Of a DNA stretch of 17,269 nucleotides, positions 7,053-14,693 are shown piece by piece. The position numbers and the translations under genes were made by a program. Source of the stretch: Burkholderiales bacterium (lineage in GTDB: Bacteria > Pseudomonadota > Gammaproteobacteria > Burkholderiales > Casimicrobiaceae); the NCBI GenBank assembly GCA_025354075.1, contig JANXNO010000522.1, forward strand, positions 1-17,269. The letters run 5' to 3'. Numbering within the stretch: position 1 is the first letter of the stretch; each line of letters starts with the position of its first letter. Under the pieces are notes generated by a model. It was not told the DNA's origin, searched no databases, and saw only the letters and a program-made list of their open reading frames with translations.

Positions 7053-7964
7053 TTGGAAGCAATCTCCCGATTTTTTGATGGTGACGTGTGGTGGAGCTTC
7101 AAGCGCTCGCCGGTGACAGTGATCGCGGCGATTCTTGCCGTGATCTGCATCCTGGGTGCAGTGCTGGCACCGGTTTTGGCACCACACAATCCGTATGATC
7201 TTGCAGAAATCTCGCTGCTCGATTCCAATTTGCCGCCCGCCTGGGAGGCCACGGGCAATTCAAAATTTCTGCTCGGCACCGATCAGCAGGGTCGCGACAT
7301 TTTGTCGACCATCATGTACGGCAGTCGGGTGTCGCTGCTGGTGGCGGTCTGCGCGGTGGGAATGTCGATCATCATGGGGGTGAGTCTGGGACTGGTTGCT
7401 GGCTATGTCGGTGGCCGTGTCGACAGTCTCATCATGCGCATTGCGGACATTCAGCTCACGTTTCCGGCCATTCTGGTGGCGTTGCTGATCAGCGGCATTG
7501 GCCGACAGTTCGTGCCGCGCGACATGCAGGATGCCATCGCGATTTATGTCATTATTTTCTCGATCGGCTTGACTGGCTGGGTGAAATACGCACGAACCGT
7601 GCGTGGCTCGACGCTGGTAGAGAAGAGTAAGGAATATGTGCAGGCAGCGCGGGTGATTGGTGTGTCGCAGGCGCGGATCATGTTCAGTCATGTGTTGCCG
7701 AACGTGCTCGGGCCGGTGCTGGTGGTGGCTACGCTCAACATTGCGGAGGCAATCATTGCGGAGGCCACGTTGTCGTTTCTGGGCGTCGGTATGCCGCCAA
7801 CGCAACCATCACTGGGAACATTAATCAGCGAAGGGCAAAACTATCTGTTTTCCGGCGAATGGTGGATCACGATCTTCCCTGGTATTGCTCTGATCGTGAT
7901 GGTGATTTCTGTCAATCTGGTCGGAGACTGGCTGCGCGATGCGCTGAATCCGAAGCTCCGCTAA
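7053..7964 (+). CDS. Peptide-type ABC transporter permease, DppC/OppC family
   Basis: Second channel subunit of the importer, 303 residues. The N-terminal cytoplasmic segment FFDGDVWWSFKRSP leads into a first membrane helix (about 21-43), followed by LAPHNPYD and the family signature LGTDQQGRDILS (74-85). Further membrane segments lie near 93-118, 138-150, 162-176, 222-244 and 272-292. The EAA loop is at 191-222 (EYVQAARVIGVSQARI then HVLPNVLGPV), and SFLGVGMPP (241-249) is typical. The start codon is TTG at 7053: GAGG lies 4 bases upstream, and the protein from that point matches the family's usual N-terminus, while the first downstream ATG is out of frame. Its position after the M20 pair, split from the first permease, is unusual compared with the classical B-C-D-F order. 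Confidence 0.92.
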   Translation: MEAISRFFDGDVWWSFKRSPVTVIAAILAVICILGAVLAPVLAPHNPYDLAEISLLDSNLPPAWEATGNSKFLLGTDQQGRDILSTIMYGSRVSLLVAVCAVGMSIIMGVSLGLVAGYVGGRVDSLIMRIADIQLTFPAILVALLISGIGRQFVPRDMQDAIAIYVIIFSIGLTGWVKYARTVRGSTLVEKSKEYVQAARVIGVSQARIMFSHVLPNVLGPVLVVATLNIAEAIIAEATLSFLGVGMPPTQPSLGTLISEGQNYLFSGEWWITIFPGIALIVMVISVNLVGDWLRDALNPKLR

Positions 7965-7977
7965 CAGGAGGTTCCCG

Positions 7978-8439
7978 ATGAAACGAATTCCGTTACTGAT
8001 TGCAGGTTTTGCGGTGGCCGTGCTCCCTGGATGCGCGCATCAATGGGACACCGTGCTGGACGGTCGCCTTTATACCCGCACCAATCTGCACCGGTATCCA
8101 GTGCAGATTGTGGCGGTGAACGGTGAATACAGTACGTTCTTGCCGCGTCGTGTTGATGCGGGCACGTTGCGGCTCACAGTCGATGCGCCGCCCATTGCCG
8201 GATTCCACTTGCCCGAACGCAAAGAGTTCACTTTTCAAGCGGCAAAATGTGTCCGTTACTGGCTGGTTGCGCAGCGTGCGGGTCCACTCACGCGTGACTT
8301 CGATCTGGTGATCGACCATGCCGAGGCGGTGGCTGGGTGCAACCCCACGAGCGGTCAGCCGCTGCAGGCGGTGATCGTGCCGTCCGATTTAAGTCAGATC
8401 GAACCCCCGCGCGCCATTCCCATGGCGAAGCGACCCTAG
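7978..8439 (+). CDS. Small predicted lipoprotein of unknown function
   Basis: This 153-residue protein has a short basic N-terminus, a hydrophobic core and a lipobox-like VLPGC with Cys19 as the lipidated residue; Pro at -2 is not ideal. Ala at +2 would favour the outer membrane. The mature part has a conserved-looking pair Cys91 and Cys121 that could form a disulfide, in the context KCVRYWLVAQ and HAEAVAGC. I have a loose memory of unnamed proteobacterial lipoproteins with a C-xx-Y-x-x-x-A block followed by a terminal GC block, but no named family. The start is secure: AGGAGG lies 6 bases before the ATG, 13 bases after the permease stop. Position inside the operon suggests a link to the transporter, perhaps a periplasmic or outer-membrane accessory. 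It is too short and lacks the features to replace an SBP_bac_5 binding protein. Confidence 0.8.
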   Translation: MKRIPLLIAGFAVAVLPGCAHQWDTVLDGRLYTRTNLHRYPVQIVAVNGEYSTFLPRRVDAGTLRLTVDAPPIAGFHLPERKEFTFQAAKCVRYWLVAQRAGPLTRDFDLVIDHAEAVAGCNPTSGQPLQAVIVPSDLSQIEPPRAIPMAKRP

Positions 8440-8479
8440 CGCTCCATCCCGTCCGCGATCTTTTGATTTTTGAGTGCCA

Positions 8480-9454
8480 ATGAGCCAGCCCCTGCTTGAA
8501 GTAAAAAATCTGCATATCGAATTCCCCACGCGCAGGGGCATTCTCAAGGCGGTGGACGACGTGTCTTTTGCTATCGCGCCCGGCGAGGTGCTGGGTGTCG
8601 TCGGTGAATCCGGCGCTGGCAAATCGCTCACGGGGGCGGCCATCATTGGCCTGCTGGAGCCGCCCGGCCGCATCGCAGGCGGGCAAATTCTGCTTGACGG
8701 CAAGCGTATCGACAACCTGCCGTACGAGCAGATGCGCAAAATTCGCGGTCGACAGATTGGCGCGATTTTTCAGGATCCGTTGACGTCACTCAACCCGCTT
8801 TACACCGTCGGACGACAGCTCGTTGAGACGATTACGACGCACCTTGAGCTGAGCGAATCGGCCGCGCGTGATCGCGCGATCAAACTACTGGAAGAGGTCG
8901 GTATCCCCGCTGCGCGGGAGCGCGTCGAACACTATCCGCACCAGTTTTCCGGTGGTATGCGGCAGCGCGTCGTGATTGCACTGGCACTCGCTGCCGAGCC
9001 CAAAGTCATCATCGCCGACGAGCCGACTACCGCGCTCGATGTGTCGATTCAGGCGCAGATCATCACGCTACTCAAGCGTCTCTGTCGCGATCACGGCACG
9101 GCGGTCATGCTGGTGACCCACGACATGGGCGTGATTGCCGAAACGGCGGATCGTGTCGCCGTGATGTATGCCGGCCGCGTCGTCGAAATTGGGCCCGTGG
9201 CCGACGTGATTCACAAGCCGCAACACCCGTACACCGTCGGCCTCATGGGCTCCATCCCCGAGTTTGAAAGCAAGCGAGAACGACTGATCCAGATTGACGG
9301 CGCTATGCCGCGGCTGGACGCCATTCCACCAGGCTGCGCGTTCAATCCGCGTTGCAGCAAAGTATTCGGTAAATGCAAAACCACACGCCCCAACCTGATG
9401 CCCGCCGCGTCATCGTCCGCCGCTTGCTGGCTGCATGAGCGGAGCGTGGCATGA
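8480..9454 (+). CDS. Peptide-type ABC transporter ATP-binding protein, DppD/OppD family
   Basis: Cytoplasmic ATPase of the importer, 324 residues from the ATG at 8480. A GTG two codons upstream is possible, but ATG with GAG at -6 is preferred. It has Walker A GESGAGKS (42-49), a Q-loop at [10 protein letters not shown] (97-106), ABC signature FSGGMRQR (156-163), Walker B VIIADEP (176-182) and the switch His214 in LVTHD. The C-terminal extension typical of oligopeptide ATPases is present, with [10 protein letters not shown] and four cysteines (286, 292, 299, 316) around GCAFNPRC. In characterised members of this family such cysteines hold an iron-sulfur cluster. It overlaps the next gene by 4 bases (ATGA), the usual sign of translational coupling with its DppF partner. 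Confidence 0.95.
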   Translation: MSQPLLEVKNLHIEFPTRRGILKAVDDVSFAIAPGEVLGVVGESGAGKSLTGAAIIGLLEPPGRIAGGQILLDGKRIDNLPYEQMRKIRGRQIGAIFQDPLTSLNPLYTVGRQLVETITTHLELSESAARDRAIKLLEEVGIPAARERVEHYPHQFSGGMRQRVVIALALAAEPKVIIADEPTTALDVSIQAQIITLLKRLCRDHGTAVMLVTHDMGVIAETADRVAVMYAGRVVEIGPVADVIHKPQHPYTVGLMGSIPEFESKRERLIQIDGAMPRLDAIPPGCAFNPRCSKVFGKCKTTRPNLMPAASSSAACWLHERSVA

Positions 9455-10437
9455 GCGCGTTGGTCCAGCTTAAAAACGTCAGCAAGACATTTGATGTGTC
9501 GGCCCCATGGCTTAACCGGGTGATTGAGCGCAAACCGCAGACTTTTTTGCATGCGGTATCCGAGGTCAGCTTCAATATCAACCGGGGTGAAACGCTCGCG
9601 CTGGTGGGCGAATCGGGCTGCGGCAAGTCTACCGTCGCCCGCCTGACGGTAGGGCTTTACGAGACGAGCACGGGGCAGGTCATCATCGACGGCCACGATA
9701 TGAAGGCATCAAATCAGGGCACCGATGCAGCGCGCGCCATGCGGCGCAAAGTGCAGATGATTTTTCAGGATCCGTACGCAAGCCTGAACCCGCGCTGGCG
9801 GGTGGCGGACATCGTCGCTGAGCCGATCCGCACCCACACACTCATTCCCGATGGCCCGCAGCTCGACAAGCGAGTCGCCGAGTTGCTGGGGCTGGTGAAA
9901 CTGACCGCCAAGGATGGCGAAAAGTATCCGCACCAGTTTTCGGGAGGACAACGCCAGCGTATCTCGATTGCCAGAGCGCTCGCCAGCAATCCGGAGTTCT
10001 TGATTTGCGACGAGCCCACCTCCGCACTTGACGTCTCGGTGCAGGCGCAAGTGTTGAACCTGATGAAAGATTTGCAGCGCGAGATGGGACTCACGTACCT
10101 GTTTATCTCGCACAACCTGCAGGTCGTACATCACATCGCCGACCGGGTTGGCGTGATGTACCTCGGGCGCATCGTAGAAATCGGCGATAAAGACGAAGTG
10201 TTCGGGGCGCCAAAGCATCCGTACACCCGCATGCTGCTCGACGCGATCCCCGATTTACACATGACCGGCAAAGCGCGCACACCGGTGGCCGGCGAGGTGC
10301 CGAATCCGCTGAATCCACCGAGCGGATGTGCGTTCAATCCGCGTTGTCCGAAAAAGTTTGAACCGTGCGACAAGACGAGGCCGCAGTTGGTCAGTTTTGC
10401 TGGGCGGCAGGTGGCCTGCCACGCGGCTACTGGTTGA
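9451..10437 (+). CDS. Peptide-type ABC transporter ATP-binding protein, DppF/OppF family
   Basis: Second ATPase, 328 residues, expected to form a heterodimer with the preceding protein under the two permeases. The N-terminal insertion before the core (PWLNRVIERKPQTFLHAV) is typical of the F subunit. It has Walker A GESGCGKS (53-60), Q-loop FQDPYASLNPRW (105-116), signature FSGGQRQR (163-170), Walker B FLICDEP (183-189) and switch His221 in ISHNL. The C-terminal oligopeptide extension contains HPYTRMLLDAIP and the four-cysteine set (293, 299, 306, 323). It is the last gene of the operon; no strong intrinsic terminator follows, only a short AAGCC/GGCTT hairpin (10451-10471). No substrate-binding protein gene follows, which is odd because this importer class needs one. 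Confidence 0.95.
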   Translation: MSALVQLKNVSKTFDVSAPWLNRVIERKPQTFLHAVSEVSFNINRGETLALVGESGCGKSTVARLTVGLYETSTGQVIIDGHDMKASNQGTDAARAMRRKVQMIFQDPYASLNPRWRVADIVAEPIRTHTLIPDGPQLDKRVAELLGLVKLTAKDGEKYPHQFSGGQRQRISIARALASNPEFLICDEPTSALDVSVQAQVLNLMKDLQREMGLTYLFISHNLQVVHHIADRVGVMYLGRIVEIGDKDEVFGAPKHPYTRMLLDAIPDLHMTGKARTPVAGEVPNPLNPPSGCAFNPRCPKKFEPCDKTRPQLVSFAGRQVACHAATG

Positions 10438-10489
10438 GAAAAACTAGCGAAAGCCGCTACAGCTTTGGCTTGAAAATGGCTTTTACTGT

Positions 10490-10547
10490 GGGCTTAGGCA
10501 GTGAAAGTGGCGTAAATCGATAAATGACTAGACGTGGCGTTAAGCCC
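10490..10547. repeat. Inverted repeat GGGCTTA/TAAGCCC, diverged counterpart of the element at 1431-1488
   Basis: GGGCTTA (10490-10496) and TAAGCCC (10541-10547) are perfect inverted repeats. The counterpart at 1431-1488 has GGGCTAA/TTAGCCC, so the arms differ between copies but keep complementarity. The length between outer ends is nearly equal (58 versus 59 bases, counting the extra C). Both lie a short distance from the GTGGGCAAC-type palindrome in the same relative orientation. The interior is only weakly similar, so common origin is a suggestion. Confidence 0.35.
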
Positions 10548-10614
10548 CATTGGGATGGGAATTTCAGCGAATAGTTGTTGCGCTCATTTGACGCAAAAAT
10601 CGTGCGAATCAGAT

Positions 10615-10650
10615 GCGTGGGCAACACGTTGCCCGCCCTATCCGACCGCG
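10615..10650. repeat. Dispersed palindromic repeat, copy B
   Basis: GGGCAAC (10619-10625) and GTTGCCC (10628-10634) form a perfect 7-bp stem with a two-base centre. The stem extends by a wobble pair and a further G-C pair to 10617-10636. On the minus strand it reads as the same element as at 1359-1385. The flanking GGTCGG and TAGGG blocks fall inside the last codons of the minus-strand gene that ends at 10638, so the repeat supplies that gene's stop codon. Confidence 0.6.
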
Positions 10651-11156
10651 TTGCGCATACGGATACAGGAAAACGCGCGCGATGAGGACGCGACGGCAGA
10701 GGCCAGGTCGACAACGGACGCCATGACGCGTAGCCCGACACCGAGCGCCGCAAGTTCACTCAAAGGGTTTTCAACGCGACGCCGGGAGACTGGAGAGACT
10801 GGCGCCGTGGAAACGAAATACCCTGCCGTGGGGTCTGCGCACGCAAAAAGCTCGGGCGCGAACTCGTACACCCAGAGCGTCGCTTCGACAGCGCGTTCAA
10901 GCCACTGCGCCTCGATGGCGATGACGTGATGAGTACCACCAGGCCCTAAAAAACGCTCCCTGTCACGATTTGACGAACGCTCTGTTTCATGAAAACAAAC
11001 ACGAGGACATTTTCTCGGTAAGAGATAGTTCGCGAGATGCTTCTGATCGACAGCCCAAACCACCGGTAAATCAATTGATGCGTTCGGGACAAGAGGCAAC
11101 CGCGGGATAAAGCGCTCAATGTCGTGTTGATCGCTGACGTGAAAGAGCGCCTTCAT
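10638..11156 (-). CDS. DUF6886-type protein
   Basis: This 172-residue soluble protein has no signal peptide or membrane segment. It begins with LFHVSDQHDIERFIPR and continues with VVWAVDQKHLANYLLPRKCP, RERFLGPGG, VIAIEAQWLER and ATAGYFVS, closing near FSCIRMRNA. I recognise this arrangement from the uncharacterised DUF6886 family; the beginning and pocket-like spacing look somewhat like ADP-ribosyltransferase-fold proteins, but that is speculation. AGAGAA lies before the ATG. It follows the NTF2-like gene by 41 bases on the same strand, so both are likely one transcript. Its 3' end runs into the dispersed palindromic repeat, and the last residues (after RMRN) may be derived from it. No function is known to me. 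Confidence 0.75.
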   Translation of the reverse strand: MKALFHVSDQHDIERFIPRLPLVPNASIDLPVVWAVDQKHLANYLLPRKCPRVCFHETERSSNRDRERFLGPGGTHHVIAIEAQWLERAVEATLWVYEFAPELFACADPTAGYFVSTAPVSPVSRRRVENPLSELAALGVGLRVMASVVDLASAVASSSRAFSCIRMRNAVG

Positions 11157-11197
11157 CAGTTCTCTGCTACGCGTTCATTTTCGACTCGCAGTGCAAC

Positions 11198-11626
11198 TCA
11201 ATGCAAAACCACCGTCCCGGCCCCTGGTGCCAGCCCCATCTGCAACGGTGACGCATGATGTACCAGCAGCCGCCAACCCTGCGGTGCACGCAGGAACACG
11301 TTGGTCACGAACACCGGGCCGCGCGGCTGCGGCTCTTCGCCGACGTAGATCCACTGGATGGCGTGGTGGGTGACCATGCCAACGGTGTTGTGCCAGATGT
11401 CATCCTTCATCTCGATGCGCATCTTGGCTGAATTGCGAAATATCGCCTCCCACGCTGATCGAACGGCCGCGTAGCCGTACAACGGGGCGGCGGCGGGGTG
11501 GACGCAGCACATTTCCTCATCTTCCGCCCAGACGGCCATCACAGCCTCAATATCAGCCTGTGCGAATGCCTCGTAAAACGCTCTTGAACAGTCTTCGGGG
11601 GTAGGGAAAAACGCCTGAGATTTCAT
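11198..11626 (-). CDS. NTF2-like / SnoaL-like family protein
   Basis: This 142-residue protein has the small cone-shaped NTF2 fold that binds hydrophobic ligands in isomerases, hydratases and many uncharacterised proteins. Seen features are FYEAFAQADIEAVMAVWAED at the start (alpha-helical lid and first strand), CCVHPAAAPLYGYAAVRSAW (40-59), the block MVTHHAIQWIYVG (84-96), and the C-terminal GWRLLVHHASPLQ (117-129), all typical of the cytosolic SnoaL_3-like group. The frame is open upstream to 11863, but the start at 11626 (MKSQAFF) is chosen because the upstream part overlaps the divergent O-antigen ligase gene and matches no family. A TACAAT box (11633-11638, read on the minus strand) lies only 7 bases before this ATG, which would make a very short or absent leader. 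It is probably co-transcribed with the DUF6886-type gene. Confidence 0.85.
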   Translation of the reverse strand: MKSQAFFPTPEDCSRAFYEAFAQADIEAVMAVWAEDEEMCCVHPAAAPLYGYAAVRSAWEAIFRNSAKMRIEMKDDIWHNTVGMVTHHAIQWIYVGEEPQPRGPVFVTNVFLRAPQGWRLLVHHASPLQMGLAPGAGTVVLH

Positions 11627-11630
11627 GGGG

Positions 11631-11676
11631 CCATTGTAGTGAACAGCCCGCGTCCCTCGCGTGCTCTCTACAATGG
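11631..11676. promoter_or_regulatory. 9-bp perfect inverted repeat in a divergent promoter region
   Basis: CCATTGTAG (11631-11639) and CTACAATGG (11668-11676) are perfect inverted copies separated by 28 bases, in the short gap between the divergent NTF2-like and O-antigen ligase genes. Each arm contains TACAAT, a good -10-like hexamer pointing to its own gene, but no matching -35 boxes are visible. The arms could be two symmetric promoters or one operator for a dimeric regulator. Confidence 0.45.
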
Positions 11677-13019
11677 TCTTGGTGAATCCATCGAAGCAGT
11701 CCCCCCACACGTCAACAGGAATCCAGCTGCGGCGCAGCGATTTTCTGGACCGCGTTGATCCGACATTGGGGCTGTACTGTGGCTGGCTGGTCGTGGCCGT
11801 GGCAGCATCCGTGCCACTGGGCACGGCAGCGTCGAACGTGCTGGGTGGCGCGCTGTTGGTCACGCTGATCCTTGCTGGCGGTTACCGGGCGCACTGGCAG
11901 CGGTGGCGGATGCATCCGTTTGCCCTGGCGACACTGGTGTTGTGCGCCATCATTTTTCTGGCGGTGAGCTATAGCCACGCACCTGTGGATGAAATTCTGC
12001 GGGCGCTCAAAAAGTACGCGCGGCTGCTCTACGCCCCGATTGCAATTGCTGTGCTGGTGGACGAGCGCTGGCGGCGACGGGCGCTCATGGCATGGATGGC
12101 GTCCATGCTGTTGACGCTGGCGCTGTCGTACCTGCACGCGGCCTGGGCGTTCCCACTGGCGCGTTCAACCCGCGAAAACGAAGTCGGCGACCATTTCATC
12201 TTTAAACACCACATCACGCAAAACGTGATGATGTCGGTGTTCGTGGTGGCGGCATTTGCCGAAGCTTGGCGCTTGCGGGCAAACGCCGATTCGCGTTGGC
12301 GCATTTATGCGTGGATGCTGATCGCCTTCGCTGCAGCAATCAATATCCTGTTTTTTGTATGGGGCCGCGCGGGCTACCTGACGCTGTTTGCCAACCTGCT
12401 GGTGGTGGCGCTGGTGGCCTTCGTCGCGGCAAGAGATACCCGGCTGACCGTCGTTGCGGCAGGCTTGATTGCCGTGGTCATCACCGCCGCATCGGTGAGC
12501 GACTCATTGCACCAGCGCTTTCACGCAGCTGTGAGCGAGGTGGAGTCGTCGCAGGAGCGCGGCATCGCCACCTCCATCGGGCAGCGCATGGAATACGCCA
12601 GCAAATCAGTCGATTTGATTGAGGCACGCCCGATTTTGGGCTGGGGCACCGGCAGCTACGCCATGGAATATTGCCGCATCGCGAAATCACCCGAGTGGTG
12701 CAAGCTCGGCGCGTACAACCCGCACAATCAGTTTTTGTTTTTTGCCGTGCAGTTTGGCGCGCTGGGGCTGGTGGCGTTGCTGGCGTGGCTCGCGACCGCC
12801 GGTATGAGCATGCGCCGCCTGCCTATCTGCGAGCAGTTGGTCGGGTTCGCCTTGCTTGCCACGCTCGTGGTGCATTCGATGCTCGATTCGCCGCTCTACA
12901 TCGTCACGGAGGGCACCTGGTATCCGTTGATGCTGGGCATCTTTGCGGCTGGGGCTTACCCCCTTAACAAGGACAAAGCGCGCTCCGCGACCCTGTCGAC
13001 AGCCGGCCATTCCGGATAG
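11673..13019 (+). CDS. O-antigen ligase family membrane protein (WaaL/Wzy type)
   Basis: This is an integral inner-membrane protein of 448 residues with about ten or more hydrophobic segments. The family links undecaprenyl-pyrophosphate-bound glycan to lipid A-core or another acceptor, or polymerises glycan. The conserved large periplasmic loop is visible: RMEYASKSVDLIEARPILGW followed by GTGSY (about 305-329), then two cysteines (334, 343) and NPHNQFL (349-355), whose His351 is the expected catalytic residue. GRAGYL (231-236) is another family motif. I chose ATG 11673; a GTG at 11661 adds four residues, and GTG 11682 is possible if the TACAAT in 11669-11674 is the promoter. The neighbouring heptosyltransferase genes support a role in LPS, but ligase and polymerase cannot be told apart by sequence. 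Its last 64 bases overlap the convergent GT9 gene. Confidence 0.88.
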   Translation: MVLVNPSKQSPHTSTGIQLRRSDFLDRVDPTLGLYCGWLVVAVAASVPLGTAASNVLGGALLVTLILAGGYRAHWQRWRMHPFALATLVLCAIIFLAVSYSHAPVDEILRALKKYARLLYAPIAIAVLVDERWRRRALMAWMASMLLTLALSYLHAAWAFPLARSTRENEVGDHFIFKHHITQNVMMSVFVVAAFAEAWRLRANADSRWRIYAWMLIAFAAAINILFFVWGRAGYLTLFANLLVVALVAFVAARDTRLTVVAAGLIAVVITAASVSDSLHQRFHAAVSEVESSQERGIATSIGQRMEYASKSVDLIEARPILGWGTGSYAMEYCRIAKSPEWCKLGAYNPHNQFLFFAVQFGALGLVALLAWLATAGMSMRRLPICEQLVGFALLATLVVHSMLDSPLYIVTEGTWYPLMLGIFAAGAYPLNKDKARSATLSTAGHSG

Positions 13020-13921
13020 CGCTGAATCACATTCACCCACGGTCCGCGCGGCCCCCATTGTTCGACCTTGGTCGGCCCCAACACGCTCAGCAGTTTGCCA
13101 CCGACTGACGCCGCCATATGTCCGGGCCCGGTGTCGTTAGAAATGGTGAGCGCCGTGTCGCGCAACACCGCACAATACGGCCCCAAAGCAAGTCCCGGTA
13201 ACAGTTTCGCTGTTGGGCAGATAGCGCGCGCCGCGTCCATTTCGTCGGGGCCGGGGGCCATCACGATGTCGCGTCCGCTCGATGCGAGGGCGGCTGCAAG
13301 CGCTGCAAAGTGTGGCCATTTCTTGTCGAGTTTTTCAAAGGTTCCGCCGGCGAATGGCACCAACACCACGTAGCCGGGACGGATGCCTGCGCCCGCCAAC
13401 GCTTCAGCCGCCAGGCGATCAGCGCTCGCGCTGACGCGCAGCGTGACCGAGGCGGGCGGCGGCGTGGCATCGTCCAAAAAGTGGCTGGTCAGTCGCCAAT
13501 AGGAATCAATCGCGTGCTCGCCGTACACGATGGGGGCCGTCTTTTTGAGCAGCAAGCTTCGCCCCTCAACCGCATACCCAAACGGTTTCAGGCCCGCCGT
13601 TCGCATGTCGAGCGCGCTTGAAAACGAGGTAGCGAAGGTGATTGCGTTGATGCGCGAATTAAAGGTCGGGTCGTTTAGCCGCAACGGTGCCGCCACCGCC
13701 TTCAATGTTTCACGACGCTCGGAAAATGTTTTTGGGTAACGCGTGATCGGCCAGCCGTACGCCTCAAGCAACGAGTTTGCCCACGGCTTGCCGACCAGGT
13801 GCAGCTCATAGCCGGCATGTTGCAGCCGCTCCAGCGCGGGAATCAGCAGCACCACGTCGCCAATGAAATTGCGGATACGGCAGATCAGTGGACGTACCGT
13901 GGACGGAGAGGGTGCCTGCAT
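12956..13921 (-). CDS. Glycosyltransferase family 9 (heptosyltransferase-like)
   Basis: This 321-residue cytosolic enzyme has the GT-B fold of ADP-heptose:LPS heptosyltransferases. N-terminal motif RIRNFIGDVVLLIPAL (15-30) holds the conserved Asp of the GD pair. The C-terminal nucleotide-sugar half contains LVPFAGG (187-193), KLDKKWPHFAAL (197-208), SNDTGPGHMAASVG (261-274) and VLGPTKVEQWGP (280-291). The second half is well conserved; the acceptor-side half is divergent, so it may add another heptose or a different sugar to the core. It is clearly less like WaaC than the gene at 14694, and it could be a WaaF/RfaQ-type paralog. It is transcribed toward and overlaps the O-antigen ligase family gene and is divergent from the DUF4254 gene, with 53 bases between start codons. 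Confidence 0.9.
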   Translation of the reverse strand: MQAPSPSTVRPLICRIRNFIGDVVLLIPALERLQHAGYELHLVGKPWANSLLEAYGWPITRYPKTFSERRETLKAVAAPLRLNDPTFNSRINAITFATSFSSALDMRTAGLKPFGYAVEGRSLLLKKTAPIVYGEHAIDSYWRLTSHFLDDATPPPASVTLRVSASADRLAAEALAGAGIRPGYVVLVPFAGGTFEKLDKKWPHFAALAAALASSGRDIVMAPGPDEMDAARAICPTAKLLPGLALGPYCAVLRDTALTISNDTGPGHMAASVGGKLLSVLGPTKVEQWGPRGPWVNVIQRYPEWPAVDRVAERALSLLRG

Positions 13922-13974
13922 GTCAATAAAGGGCTTGGTCGATAATTACGGCCCCGATGCTAACAAGCTGCCCG

Positions 13975-14667
13975 ATGACATCTCCTCTTCAGTTCGCACA
14001 ACAACCCGTGACCGCCCTAAACGTCAAGGCATTTCACGACGCCTGTCTCGCGCTGACCACGTGGCCGCAGTCAATGCTCGAGATTGCAGACGACGACGTA
14101 TGGCGCTGGGTTGCCACCAACCACCGCAACAACTGCCTGCTGTGGGACGAGGAGGATCTCGCACGCCGCACTCGCGCGTCAGACGCCGAAATCACCGCCA
14201 ACAAGCGTGCGATTGACGGCTACAACCAGGCGAGAAACGATGCCACAGAGCGCGTTGATGAGTTTTTGCTGCTGTCGCTCGGGCTGATTGATCCGGCAAC
14301 GATTGGCACCGATCAGCCGGTCTCAACGGTGAACGCGGTCGCGCGATTGAGCAGCGAGACAGCGGGCAGCATGATGGATCGCATGTCCATTATGTCGCTC
14401 AAAATCAAGGCGATGACGGCGCAAACCGTGCGTACCGACGTTGACGAGACGCATCGTTCCAACACCGCACAAAAATTGCATCGACTGCACGAGCAACGAA
14501 ACGATCTCGGCGCATGCCTCGACGAACTGCTCGCTGACAGCCGTGCGGGTCGTGCGTACTTCAAGGTGTATCGCCAGTTCAAGATGTACAACGACCCGCG
14601 ATTTAATCCGGTGCTGGTGGCCGAGGCCACGGCAGCAAAAGCGGCGGCGCAATCAGCGCAGCAGTAG
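13975..14667 (+). CDS. DUF4254 domain protein
   Basis: This 230-residue, mostly helical soluble protein shows the DUF4254 blocks: NNCLLWDEEDLARR (52-65), NKRAIDGYNQARNDATERVD (76-95), SETAGSMMDRMSIMSLKIKA (127-146), LHEQRNDLGACLDELL (171-186) and YRQFKMYNDPRFNP (199-212). No signal peptide or membrane segment is seen; the tail is Ala-rich. An ATG at 13957 would add six residues; 13975 is preferred because the family begins close to it, but neither has a good Shine-Dalgarno. The family is often found near LPS and capsule glycosyltransferases, as here, between a GT9 gene and waaC. That context suggests a helper role in core assembly, without biochemical proof. Only 26 bases separate it from waaC, so the two likely share one transcript. 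Confidence 0.88.
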   Translation: MTSPLQFAQQPVTALNVKAFHDACLALTTWPQSMLEIADDDVWRWVATNHRNNCLLWDEEDLARRTRASDAEITANKRAIDGYNQARNDATERVDEFLLLSLGLIDPATIGTDQPVSTVNAVARLSSETAGSMMDRMSIMSLKIKAMTAQTVRTDVDETHRSNTAQKLHRLHEQRNDLGACLDELLADSRAGRAYFKVYRQFKMYNDPRFNPVLVAEATAAKAAAQSAQQ

Positions 14668-14693
14668 CACGCACGGTCTCGGCCTTACCAGCG

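Noticed and set aside
7260..7805. 181-residue minus-strand frame inside the second permease gene
   Set aside because: His/Arg/Gln-rich shadow of a membrane-protein gene with no motif.
11627..11863. N-terminal extension of the NTF2-like protein up to 11863
   Set aside because: The added residues resemble no NTF2 family start and overlap the divergent O-antigen ligase coding region; the ATG at 11626 gives a normal-length protein.
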